From NCBI GenBank assembly GCA_964455395.1, contig CAYVWB010000040.1, forward strand, positions 1 through 40,821: 40,821 bases of DNA. Reading direction: 5' to 3'. Every line of letters starts with the position of its first letter. The first letter of the stretch is position 1. This stretch comes from CAYVWB01 sp964455395. Lineage in GTDB: Bacteria; Desulfobacterota; Desulfovibrionia; Desulfovibrionales; Desulfovibrionaceae. Positions 11,201-23,200 of this stretch are shown piece after piece. The notes under the pieces are model-generated. The model was not told the DNA's origin. It saw only the letters and a program-made list of their open reading frames with translations, and did no database searches. A program made the position numbers and the translations under genes.

Positions 11201-14200
11201 GCCACCACGCCTACGGCTTCGGCAAGCGCCGTGCCGTCGCTGTCCGCATCGAAGGCGGCGCAGCGTCCCGTGGGCGAGAGCATGCCGATCTCCCCGAGCC
11301 CTTCCAGCATGCGCTGATGCAAGACGGCGAAGACGCCGCCGGCGAGAGCGACCGCCGACTCGCCGCTGCGCAGACTCTCGCACGCCAGATGGATGGCCGC
11401 CGCGGAGGAGGAGCATCCCGTGTTCACCACCATAGTGGGGCCCTTGAGGTCCAGAAAGTAGGAGAGCCTGGAGGCGATGAGCGCATCCGAGGCGCCGGTG
11501 AAGGTCTCGTGGGCGTAGCCGCTGGGCTCCGCGCCGATGAAGACGCCCACTGCGGCGTCCGCCAGGGCGCGGGGGTTCATGCCGGCGTGCTCCAGCGCCT
11601 TCCAGCCCTCCTGCAGGATGAGCCGCTGATGCGGCGACATGGACGCAGCCTCCCACGGCGAGATATTGAAGAACAGGGGGTCGAAGCAGTCCCGGTCCGC
11701 CAGCGCGCCGCCCCAGACGAAGGGAGAGTCGGCCTTCGCGCCGACCCGGTACGACGCCGGCAACTCCCGCACCACCTGCACGCCGTTCACGCAGTTCGCC
11801 CAGAAGGCCTCGGGGTCCTCGGCGTCCGGGAACTGACCCGAGTACCCGACCACGGCGATTTCACCCGGACTGCACGGCTGCGACCCGGCGCTGTCCATCG
11901 TCTCGGGCGGGACCTCCGTCCGGGCAAGCGTCCGCGCATTCGTCGGCGAGCCGCCGTGGGGCGCGGCTTCGGGACATGTCCGGGTGATGTGCGCGGCGAG
12001 CTTCTCGGCGGTGGCGTACTCGAAGAGCGCCGCCGAGTTGAGCGCCGTGCCGAGCGTTTCGTTGAGACGGTCCATGAAGCCCACCCCGAGGATCGAGTCC
12101 AGACCGTAGTCCGCAAAAGCCCTCTGCGCGTTCAGCCGCGCTGGCGATTCGCCCACGGCTTCGGCCAGCGCGCGCAGCACGGTTTCGAGCACGGGCGACG
12201 CCGCGGCGAGGTCCTCGGAGGCAGGCGCGGAGGTGGGCGATGGCGGCGCGTTCGTCTGGTGCGGCCGGGCGGCTGTTTCCTGTGTGCGTTCACGACAAGG
12301 CATGCGGATGAGCCCGTCGCTCTGCGCCACGATGACGTGCTGGCCCCATGCGGCGTCCGCATCGGGATAGAGGAACGGTCGGAAGCCGACTTCCGCCATG
12401 GCGTCGCGCCACGCCCCCGGCGTCAACAGGGGCGACCCCGGAATGCGCACGTCGACGTCTCGGGAACGCCACCAGCCATCGAGGAGGCCGAAAGTCAAGG
12501 TGGTGGCGACACGTGTGGCCGTGGCTTCGCTGATGCAGAGCAACCCGCCCTCCGCGAGCGCGGCCTTCACGTTGTGCAACGTTTCATGAATGGACTGCGT
12601 GGCGTGCAGCGCATTGGCTGCGATGGCGACATCGTAGACGCCGCACCCCACCCCACAGGCTGCGGGGTGCGACTCCACATTCCAGAGCCCTTCCGTCAGG
12701 AAAGGATACTCCGGCTTGAAGCGTGTGCGCGCATGCCGGAGGAACGCCCGGGAGACATCCGTGTAGTGGTATTCCTCGATGTGGTCTTGGAATGGCGCGA
12801 GCCGCGGCAACACGACGGCGGTGGCGCTGCCGGTGCCGGCGCCGATCTCGATGACGCGCAGACGCGCCTGCGGGTCCTGCTCCAGCCTTTGCCGTACGAA
12901 GACGGCCACGGCTTCCGCCAACACCTCGAGGTGGTGCTCCGCAGCCTCGTTGCCGCCGTACACGTCACCCACACGATCCAGCGCGGCCCTGGGGAAGAGC
13001 GCCTCCGTGGCGGGGAGTTCGCCACGCGTCACCGCTGGCAGGGCGTCGAGGCACGTCTCGGCCAGAGCGAGGGCGGCCGTTTCGTCCGGAGTCAGCGCGC
13101 CCGTCTTTTTCCGCTGTCCCCACGCCTCGGCGCAGGCGTCGGCCGTCACGACCGTGGCCCCCGGCTCGTTTCGAGCGACCCCGGGCAGCACGCGGTCATC
13201 TTCCACCCGCACGAGCCCCGCCCTGTCCAGAATGGCGAGACACTCCCGCCACCACCGCCCGTACCGCGGGAGTATCCCGAGACGTTCGCGCAAGCCCTCC
13301 ACGGTGGGAGCCTCGCCGTTCGGGCTCCCCACCAGCGTGAAGCCCATGTCCTCCAGAACCGCATGCAGCCGCCGCGCGAGCCATTGATCCATCCCCTCCT
13401 GACGCACCCGCTGCGCGGCGATCAGGGCGGCGTCCACAGCCTGAGCGCGTCGGGCAAAGAGGGGCTCGATGACCGCCGTCGCGGCGGGACGAGGGGCTTT
13501 CTCCGTCGTCGGGAGGACCATCACGTGGTCCGCGGACGGCTCCATGAGCCGCCGCACCGGCTCGGTGGCGCGCATGAAGAGCAGTCGCCGCATCACCCCC
13601 CGACGCAACGCCCAGGTGAATCGTTCCAGACAGGCGAAGCCCTCGGCGTCTTCGATGGCGCCGAATGCCCCGCTGGCCTGCGCCGTCGTCTGCCCCGTGA
13701 AGGAGGCTTTCCAGAAGCCCCAGTTGATGACGCCCACGGGAAACGGCGCCGCCTGAGCCAGCACCTCCGTCAGGGCGTCCGAGTGCGTGACGGCGGCGGC
13801 GTACGCCCCCAGCCGCGCCGCCCCGGAGAATGCGAAGGCTTGTCCCGACGAGAAGAAGCAGAGGAAGTCCGGCTCGGCGCTCCGCAACGCCGCGACACAG
13901 CGGAGCGCGCCCGCAGTCTTCACCTCCAGAATACGCATGAACGCCTGTTCACTCATTTCATGGAGTGCTTCGCCGAAGCTGAAGACGAGTCCGGAAAAGA
14001 ATGCGCCGTGCAGGCGGCCATATCGTTCCGTCATCGTGTCGACCGCTTGGGCGAGGGCTCCTTCCTCCGTCACGTCCGCCTGCAGGTAGACCGGTCGCTC
14101 CGCCTCGTCGAACGCCGCGAGCTTTTCCTGCAACACGGGATCATCCGCCGGGGTGCGGCCCACCCAGACCACCCGAGCCGCGTACCGCGTCAGCAGATGA

Positions 14201-17200
14201 CGCGTCACGGCGCCGCCCACCACCAAGTAGACGCCCCCCCGGCGCAGGCCGCTTTGGCGTCCTAGGTCCCCCCAGTCGAAGGGGACGAACGTCTGCGTGA
14301 ATCGCTGGCCGCCGACCAGACGGGTCAGTGCGCCGCGGGGCGCGGCCGGCTCCTCGAGGATGCGTTGCGTCATCACTTCCCGTTGCTGCTCGTCGAGCGC
14401 GTCCCGACGGCGCACGTCCAGATTGCGGACGCGGAAGCGGTGGTCCCCCTGGGCGATGGCGTAGCCCAGGCCGGCGAGCCCGCCGCCGTGGGGCTGGGCC
14501 TCCTCGAGAGAGACGGCGTGAGCGTCCAGCGTGATGATCGTGCAGTCGATTCGTGTATCGGCCTCCAGTCGCCGACGGAGCGCCGCGTACAAGCGCAGCA
14601 GGCCCACCTCGTTGCCGTGGTGGAAACGCGCCAGGCTGGCCGGCCCCGCGCCGTGCTCCGCGAGGAGTTCGCGCGCCGCTTCCTCCCCGGACAACGCCGT
14701 CGCCGCGCCGAGGCAATAGACGGCCTCGGGCGGGGCGTCCCCTTGCTCCAACCGCTCCAGCGCATCCTCCATCTTGAGGATCCGGACGACTTCGCCTTGC
14801 GCGTCGGGGAGGCGTCGACGCAAAGCGGCCGCGAGTTCTTTCGCCAAGGGCGCGGCGGCGTCATCCCTCGCGCCCTGTTCGGGATCCGCAGGGGAGACCG
14901 GGAGAATCCACGCACTGCGCGGCGCCGCCTGCTTCAGGACGTGGTCGGCCCGTTCTGCAGCCGCAGGCCCAGGCCGCCATGTGGGCAGATAGCTCAAGCC
15001 GTCCCAGCGGTCGGCGTCCGGGCAGTTTTCCGGGCGGCGTTCCGGGCAGGCGTCTGTGTCTACGTCAATGGTCAATGCCGCAGAAGATGCGGGGGGCGCC
15101 GCGACCAGAGGGCCCGGCGCGCCCGGCTTGGGCGTCGTCACGCCGTTGGATGGCGTGAACGCTTGCGACGCGGCAGTCGGCCGGCATGCGTCTTCGGGGA
15201 CCGCCGGCCCGACCCAGAAGCGCTCCCTCGCGAAGGGGTAGGCAGGCAGGCTGACCGGGCGCGGCCTGGGGCCGTGGCGCAGGGCGTTCCAGTCCACATC
15301 CGCACCCATCACCCAGAACTCCACTATTTTCGAATGCTTGCCTTGTCGCGCCCAGTGGGCGAGCAGCGTCGTTGTTTCCGTGTCTTCACTGAAGAGGCGG
15401 GCCATACGGCGCGCAGCCCCGCTGCGGTCGTCGGCGTCGTCCGTCCCCGTGCGAACCCAGAAGCGGCCGCCGGGCGAGCCGTCATGCAGGTACTCCCGCA
15501 AACAATCCGCCAGCTCTTCCAGAGAATGCGCCACACAACCGAACCGCGCCGCCATGGCCTCCCGACCGGTTTGCAGGGTGAAGGCCACCTCGTGCAGGGT
15601 GAACGCCTCGGGGGCGGCGTCCGCCGTGTCCACCGTGTCCTGCGTGTCCTGCGGGGCGTTCGTGCGTTGGCGGGATGTCAGCATGACCGCGGCTTCGGCG
15701 GGGGATTCCGCCTCCGCCAGCACGGTGCGGATGGAATCCACTGACGCGTGAGAGGCGAGCGTTTCAAGACGTGCGCCAACGTGCGTGCGGGCCAAGGGGT
15801 CCAGCCCCATGTCCTCGAACCGCTCGGCGAGGTCGATCTCTGCGGGCGACACGTGCAGCGTTTCCGCCACGGCCTGTGTCAGCGCCGCTTCGAGCGATTC
15901 GAGCGATTCGAGCGATTCAAGCGCTTCAGGCGATTCAGGGCGAAAGGCCGTCGTTAGCGTCGAGATCATCTCCAGCAGACGCGCTGCGGCGTCGCGCAGT
16001 TGCGCATCGTTTCTTGCGGAAAGCGTCACCATCTCGGGGGCTATCGAGGCGGCGCCTTGTCCGGGAGCGTTCGTACCGAGGACGGGGACCGACGTCTCGA
16101 CGCGTGGGGGAACATACTCCTGGACGACCACGTGCGCGTTGGCGCCGCCCGCGCCGAAGGAGGAAAGCCCGGCGATGCGCGGGACGGTCATCTGCCGGCC
16201 GGCCTCCTCGAGGATGGGCCGCGGCCACGGCGCCAGCGTCTGTTGGAGGACAAAAGGCGTCTCCTCGAAGCGGATGTGCGGATTGGGGTGGGCGGCGTGC
16301 AACGTCGGCGCAAGCTGTTCATGACGCATCTGGAGGAGGATCTTGCAGAGTCCCGCCACCCCGGCCGCGGCTTCCAGGTGACCCAGGTTCGACTTCACCG
16401 ATCCCAGCGCGCACCGCCCCGAGGCCACACCGTCCGGCCGGAAGGCCTGTGCAAGTCCCGCCACTTCGATGGGGTCGCCGAGTTCCGTGCCGGTGCCGTG
16501 CGCTTCCACGTAGCTCACCATGCGCGCGCTCACCCCCGCGTTCTGCAAGGCGCTGCGGACGAGCGCAGCTTGCGCCGCCGGGTCCGGCACGGTGAAGCCG
16601 TGGGTCTTGCCGCCGTGGTTGACGTGGGAGCCGAGGATGACGGCGTGGATGCGGTCCCCGTCGTTCTCGGCGCGGGCCAAGGGTTTGAGCAACACGGCGG
16701 CCACGCCCTCGCCGGGGACGAAGCCGTCCGCCCCCCGGCCGAAGCTGCGGCACGCGCCGCCTTGGGAGAGCATTCGCATGGCGCAGAGGATGACGTAATT
16801 CGAGGGGTGCAGGTAGAGGTTGACGCCGCCGGCGAGGGCCATGTCGCACTGCCCTTGTCGGAGGTGCGCGCACGCCTCGTGGATGGCCGTGAGCGAGGAG
16901 GAGCACATGGTGTCCACCGGCATGCTGGGTCCCTGCAGATCCAACACATAGGAGACGCGGTTGGCCACGGCGCTGAAGGAGGTGTGCGGGAAGACGGCGC
17001 GACCTGCGCGTCGCAACGCCGGCCCGTACAGGCTGTAGCCTGTCTTGGTGACGCCGGCGAAGACGCCCACCCGACGGTCGTGCTGGAGACGCACACGCTC
17101 CCGGGTGTAGCCGGCGTCCTCCATCACGGACCACGCGCATTGCAGAAAAAGCCGCTCCTGCGGGTCCATGTTCAAGGCCTCCTTGGGGGAGACGCCGAAG

Positions 17201-20200
17201 AAATACGGATCGAAGCAGGCGAAATCCTCCAGAAAGCCGCCGTGTCGGGCGTAGCTTTTCCCCTCGGCCAAGGCCTGCTGGACGTCGCTGCGGTAAAAGC
17301 CCTCCAGAGGCCAGCGCTCCGGCGGCACGGTGGTGACGCAGTCCCGACCGGCGGCGAGGTTGCGCCAGAACGCATCCAGGGAGCCGGCCATGGGAAACCG
17401 ACCGCTAGCGCCGATGATGGCGATGGGCTCGCACCCCCGCCCACTCCAAGGCCGCCCCCCGGACTCCGCCGAGGGCCTTGATCCACAAGCCTCGAACGCA
17501 ACCCCGTCGCCTTGCCGGACCGCCGCAAACGCGGCTGATCCCGCTGTCCCTCCATATGCTGCAGAGGTCTCGGCCCTCCCGGACTTCTCCGATCCGTCGG
17601 CCGTCGCAGAAGCAGGCGCCGATTTCGCTGCAGCCGTGGTCGTGTGGGCGGGGCGTTCATGACTGTCAGTCAGTCCTGTCGAGGACTCGCCGTCGGCATG
17701 CGCTTCGTGCGTCGTCGCGCGTTGTTCGAAGGGGACTGCCCCGCGGTTGCCGGAGGCGCTGTCCACCCACGTCGCGCAGGCTTCAGGCAGTTCTCGGACC
17801 AAGCGCGCCGCCGCCGCCGCGAGGGTGCGGCATTCGAAAAAGAGCGTCTTGGAGATGGTGGAGAGCGGCCCCAGGCGCTCCTCCAGAGCGCGGTTGAGCG
17901 TGGTGACGAGGATGGAGTCCAGGCCGTAATCCTCCAGCGGGGCCTCTGTGTGGATACGCGCCGGCGCGAGCCTGATGGCTTCGCCGAGGATTTCCGTGAG
18001 CAGGCGCTCCACTGCCGGCTCGAGGGTTCGGAGGCAGGCGGTCGGGATGGTCTCGTCCCGGCGCTCGCCGTCATGGACGCCGTGGGAGTCAGGGGATTCG
18101 GGGGAGCCGGATGCGCCGGATACACAGAAAACATCGGGTGGTTGCGGCCCACATGTTTCCAGCACGCGCCGAAGGGTCTCCAGCTGTCCATGGAGGACCA
18201 TGACCCTGCCGCCCTCCGCCTCGGGTTGCGCCAGGAGACGCTCCAGCGTCCGGACGCCGGCGGCCGTGGGCAGAGGCGTCATGCCGGCGCGTTCACGCAT
18301 GGCCTCCACCGCCTCCGACGCCATGCGCATGCCGCCCTCGGCCCACAGGGGCCAGTCCACGCAGAGCACGCGCCCCCGGCGACGCGTGGCCATGGCCGTC
18401 GCCTGATGGGCCATGAAGGCGTTAGCCGCGGCGTAGTCCCCCTGCCCCACCCCACCGAAGACCGCGGCCGTGGAGGCGCAGCACACGAAGCAGTCCAGGG
18501 CGCAGTCCCGGGTGGCGCGGTCCAGGTTCACCAGCCCCGCCACCTTGGGCGCGAGCACGCGCTGCAGGGAAGCCGCGCTCTTGTGGCGCAGGAAGGCGTC
18601 TTCCGTCACTCCGGCGCAGTGCAGCACGCCGTGCAGGGGGCCATGGCGACGCTCCAGCTCCGCCACACGGTGCGTCACGGCCGCGGCGTCCGCCACGTCG
18701 GTCTGGACGTATTCGATGACGACGCCCGGCGCGCTCCTCTCCCGCAGCGCCGTCATTTTCGCCTCGATGTTCGGCGACCATGGAGAACGACCTGTCAGGA
18801 CGAGGCGCGCCTCCGGGGTCCCCTGCGCGATGGCCGCCGCAAAATGGAGTCCCAGACCGCCTGCGCCGCCTGTCAGCAGATACCATCCCCCCGACCGCCA
18901 CGGGGATGGCGTGGAATTTCCCTCGTGAGGCGCGACCTCCCGCCACCCCTCGACGAAGCGTTCGCCGTCGACGTAACGAACCCGGTCCTCCCCGGGCAAG
19001 GCGGCGTTCGCCTGGACGAGGCGGGCCAGCGCCTCCCCTTTCGTATCGTGATCCACTTCCAGAAGCTGAACGCCGAGCCCGGGTTGCTCTTGCCGCGCCG
19101 AGCGCAACATCCCCAACAGCCCCGCAAGGCCGGGGGAATGGACAACGCCGCCATCTGACGCGGATGGCTCCCGCCGGATGACGACCTGAAGGAGCGCAGA
19201 CGTCTCGCCGGAGGCTTTTAGCACGTCCTGCAACATGACCAGAAGCGCCTCCGCCATGGCGGCGAAGTTTTTGTCCATGCCGCGATCCCTCAACGGAACA
19301 CGAAGCAGCGTTGCAGGGGGCGCGCAGCGACGCAACGCCTCGACCGACTCGTCATCAAACCCGCAGAGCATGATGCGCCGCGCGCCGAGGCCGGGCGTCG
19401 ACGCCTCGGTCCCCAGCGGACGCGCCAACCACACCGGCCGCGCCAACACCACCTCCTCGGAGGACGCCGGCGGCGTGCTGGCCGCCCCCGGCCGTTCGGA
19501 GTCATCGGTCGCCGTGTGCGGGGGCGTCGCCGTCGTCGGCGCCATGGGGTGACAGGCCGACGCATATCCCGGGATCGTTGACGATTCCTCTGCCAAGGGT
19601 CTCGCCGACGGCGTGTCATCCGGCCTGGGGCGTCGCGCGCCCTCAACGTGAGGGGCCCAGTAGCGTTCCCTGGCGAAGGGGTATGTCGGCGCGCTGATGC
19701 GACGCGGCGTCTCTCCTGCAGCGAGACGTTCCCACGGCGTCACTCCGCCACCGACCCAGTGCGCGCCCAGCCGCGCCAGATCGCCCTCGGCAGCCCAACG
19801 CATCACGTCGGCGGGGGCTTCGGCCGTCGGTGTCGACGTCTGGCCGGGTGACAACTCGCCAACGGCGTCGGCGGCTGTGTCGTCTCCCGAGGCGAAGGCC
19901 GCCACACGGCGGCGCAGTTCGTCACGAGTGGAGACCGTGAACACGGCCCGCGCCGGCAACGCCGGGCGGCCCGTCTGCCAGGTCCAGGCGATGTCCTCCA
20001 GCTGCGGCGCATGTGTCCGGGCTTCGACCGGGGCCTCGGTCGGCGCCTCCAGCAATGTGGTCAGCCATTCCGCCAACGATGCAGCGTAGGCGCGCAGTCG
20101 CTCCGGATCGCGCGCGCTCAAGGGGACGAGTCGAGGCCGCGCCGGCTCGGCGGACCGGTCGCGAGCGGCGTTGCGCGGCGGGGACGCGCAGTGTTCCCGA

Positions 20201-23200
20201 ATGACGAAATGCGCATTGGTCCCACTGTGACCGAAGGAATTGAGCGCGGCCATGCGAGGTTCGCCGGGGTCGCTGCGCCACGGCGTGGTTTCGCTGCAGA
20301 TGAAAAAGGGCGAGCCTTCGAACTCGACGAGCGGGTTCAGCCGGTTGAAATGGAGGAGCGCCGGGAGGGTTTTGTGACGCAAGGAGAGCGCCACCTTCAC
20401 GAGCCCGGCTGCGGCCGCCACGGCCCCCGTGTGTCCGATGTGCGCCTTGGCCGAGCCCACGGCGCAGCGCCTTGTTCCGGACGTGTGGCGGCGGAAGGCC
20501 TGCGCCAGGGCGTTGCCTTCCACGGGGTCGCCGAGGACGGTGCCGGTGCCATGGGCCTCCACGTAGGTGATGCGTTCCGGGTCGATGCCGAAGCGTTCGT
20601 AGACGTCGGCGATGAGCGCTTCCTGGGCTGCGCCACTGGGCGCGGTGACGCCGTTGGAGGCGCCGTCCTGGTTGACGCCGGACGCCGCGATGACGCCGTC
20701 GATGCGGTCGCCGTCCGCCACGGCGTCTTCCAGCCGTTTGAGGACCACCAGCGCCACGCCCTCGGCAAGGGTCGTTCCGTCGCAGTCGGCGTCGAACGGT
20801 CGACAGCGCCCCGTGGGGGAGAGCATGCCCATCGCCGCAAGGGCGTCGAGGCCCTTGGCGCTCATCACCGCAAACACACCGCCCGCCAGAGCGAGGTCGG
20901 ATTCGCCGTTGCGCAAACTCTCGCACGCCAGATGGATGGCGACGCCCGAGGACGAACACCCCGTGTTCACCACCAGCGACGGCCCCCTGAGGTGCAGGAA
21001 ATACGCGAGCCGGGAGGCGATGAGCGCTTCCGATGCCCCCGTGAAGGTCTCGTGGTAGTAGTTCGTGGGCTCCGCGCCGATGAACGTCCCCGTGCGGGAC
21101 CCTGCCATAGCCCTGGGATTGAGCCCGGCGTCCTCCAGCGCACGCCATCCCTCTTGCAGGACGAGGCGCTGATGCGGGTTCATGGACTCCGCCTCCCGGG
21201 GAGTGATCTTGAAGAAGAGGGGGTCGAAACAATCGCGGTCTTCCAGCACGCCGCCCCATGCATACCCCCCGGCGATGGCCTCGGGGTCCCGGTAATGCTC
21301 CGGCAGCGGCCCCACACTGCAACGCCCAGCGACAAGATTGCGCCAGAAGGCCCGTATGTCCGGAGCGCCCGGAAGCCGCGCCGACATGCCGATGATGGCG
21401 ATATCACCCGGTTTCGTCGAGGCTTCGCACGTACTTTCGAAAATGCGCTCGGGGGCGCTGGGGATGGCCACGTCGGCCGACGCCACCGCCTCGGGAAACG
21501 TCTGCGCGAGGTGGGCGGCCAGACGGTCCACGCTGGCGTGGGTGAAGAGCGCTGCAGCGTTGAGGCGCGCCCCCAGCGCCGCGTTGAGCCGGTTCACGAA
21601 GGCGATGCTCAGGATGGAGTCGAGACCGAGCTCCGCGAAGGCCGCGTCCTCGGCGAAGCTTTCCGCCGGCGCTTTCAGCGTGGCCGCCAGGGCGTGACGC
21701 ACCGCATCCGCCGCCGAGCGGGTCGCCGAACCGGACGCCGAACCGGACGCCGAGTCGGGGGAAGGGACGGACTCGCCAGCTACTTCACCGGCTACTTCAC
21801 CGGCCGCGACGTCGCCTGCGACGCCGTCTGCACGAGAGGGGTGCTCCTGGGCTGGAGCAGTGGCGGCGGCTGACTCGGCCGCCTCCCGACGCACAAGGCC
21901 GTCGCTGCAGGCGAGCACGATCTGGAGACCGTGGCGGTGCTCGGTTTCAGCCGGGAATCGGACCGGGTTGAACCCTTCCTGCCCCAGCACCCGCCGCCAC
22001 GAAGCCGGCGCGAGTCCCGGGGAGCCCGGCAGGCGCAGGGCCGGATCCTCCGCGAGCCACCAGCCTTCCAGCAAGCCGAAGGTGAGATGGCTGACGAGGG
22101 AGGATGCGCTCAATTCATTGAGAACCAGCACGCCGCCCGGGCGCAGCGCGGCCTTGGCGTTGCGCAGGGTGCGCCGGATGTTTTTCGTGGCGTGCGCCAC
22201 ATTGACGGCGAGGACGATGTCATACGCATTCACGGCCACGCCCTGCGTCACGGGGTCGTGTTCCACATCGAAGCGTCGGGTGTGCAGGAAAGGATACGCC
22301 GGGGCGAAGCGCGTCTCGGCATGGAGGAGGAACGCCTTGGAGATGTCCGTATAGCAGTACTCCGCGATGCGCTCCCCGAAGGCGGCGAGTTGCGGCAGTA
22401 GCCCGGCCGTGACGCCGCCGGACCCCGCGCCGATCTCCAGCAGGCGCACCCGCGCCGAGGGCTCCCGGCGGAGCCGCGTCGCCACGCATTCCACCACGGC
22501 TCGCGTGGTCACGTCGTTGAAGTAGGCAGCCAGCGGGTTGCCTCGATACATCCGTTCCACCAGCGTGGTCTCGCCGCCCGGAAAGAGCGCGTCCGTGGCC
22601 GTGCGCCGTCCTGCAAGCACCGCGGGCAGCGCGCGCAGACACCGTTCCACCACGTCCATGACGCCGACCAGGGACCCGGCGTCATCCCGACCGGCGTTCC
22701 CCCCATCGGAGACCGTCAGCCTGGACTTGGTTCGATCCCACTCGCGCCAGAGGGCGTCCGGCGCGTCGCCGCCTTCATCGTCGCAGTGTGGCGATGGCAG
22801 TGCGTCCGCTTCCCGCAACATGGTCCTGGACGCCTCCAGCCACTTGCCCAGATAGCCGGGGACAGTGACGTCCTCCTCCAGCAGGCCCAGGTCGTCGAGG
22901 GTGACGGCGAGGATTGAGCGCATGAGCGCTTCCGTCGCCATCGCTTCCGCCTCGGGCCCACCGCCATGGCAGGCGGCGTTCGGTCGACCCAGATCCGGAT
23001 CATCCAGGAGCCCGCGCAACGGCGGGTCGGCCTCGTCGAATTGAACGAGGCGCACGCCAGCCATCGCCGGCTGCAGGGTGGAAGACGTCTTGACCACGGC
23101 CGCCTGTGGCGGCGATGCGGCGAGCACGCGTTCCAGAGAATCCAGCGCTTCGTCGACGTCGAGGGCGCGGAGGCCATCGCGCGCCAGCCGACGCTTCAGG

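Larger units (their letters stand above)
11960..17433 (-). other. Module 7: KS6-(ACP-like insert)-KR5 (dead)-cMT3-ACP6
   Basis: KS6 starts at EPIAIIGASGRFP, with Cys4290 in DTMCSSS, AHGTGT and KSNLGH, so it is intact. It shares the KSYARHGGFLED and DTMCSSS signatures with KS3. Its post-KS linker carries an ACP-like insert and ends at YPFARERFW (about 15220). KR5 has lost its NADPH loop (own entry). cMT3 (13455-12295) keeps IEIGAGTGS, NALHAT and SEAT and should be active. ACP6 has YGLDSI (about 12095). With KR5 dead, the expected product is an alpha-methyl beta-keto unit; double methylation cannot be excluded. Confidence 0.88.

Noticed and set aside
9859..14265. A 1468-codon open frame on the plus strand
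   Set aside because: It lies antisense to KR5, cMT3, ACP6, KS7 and part of KR6. It is Arg/Gly/His-rich with no recognisable domain and is explained by the high GC content and codon bias of gene B.
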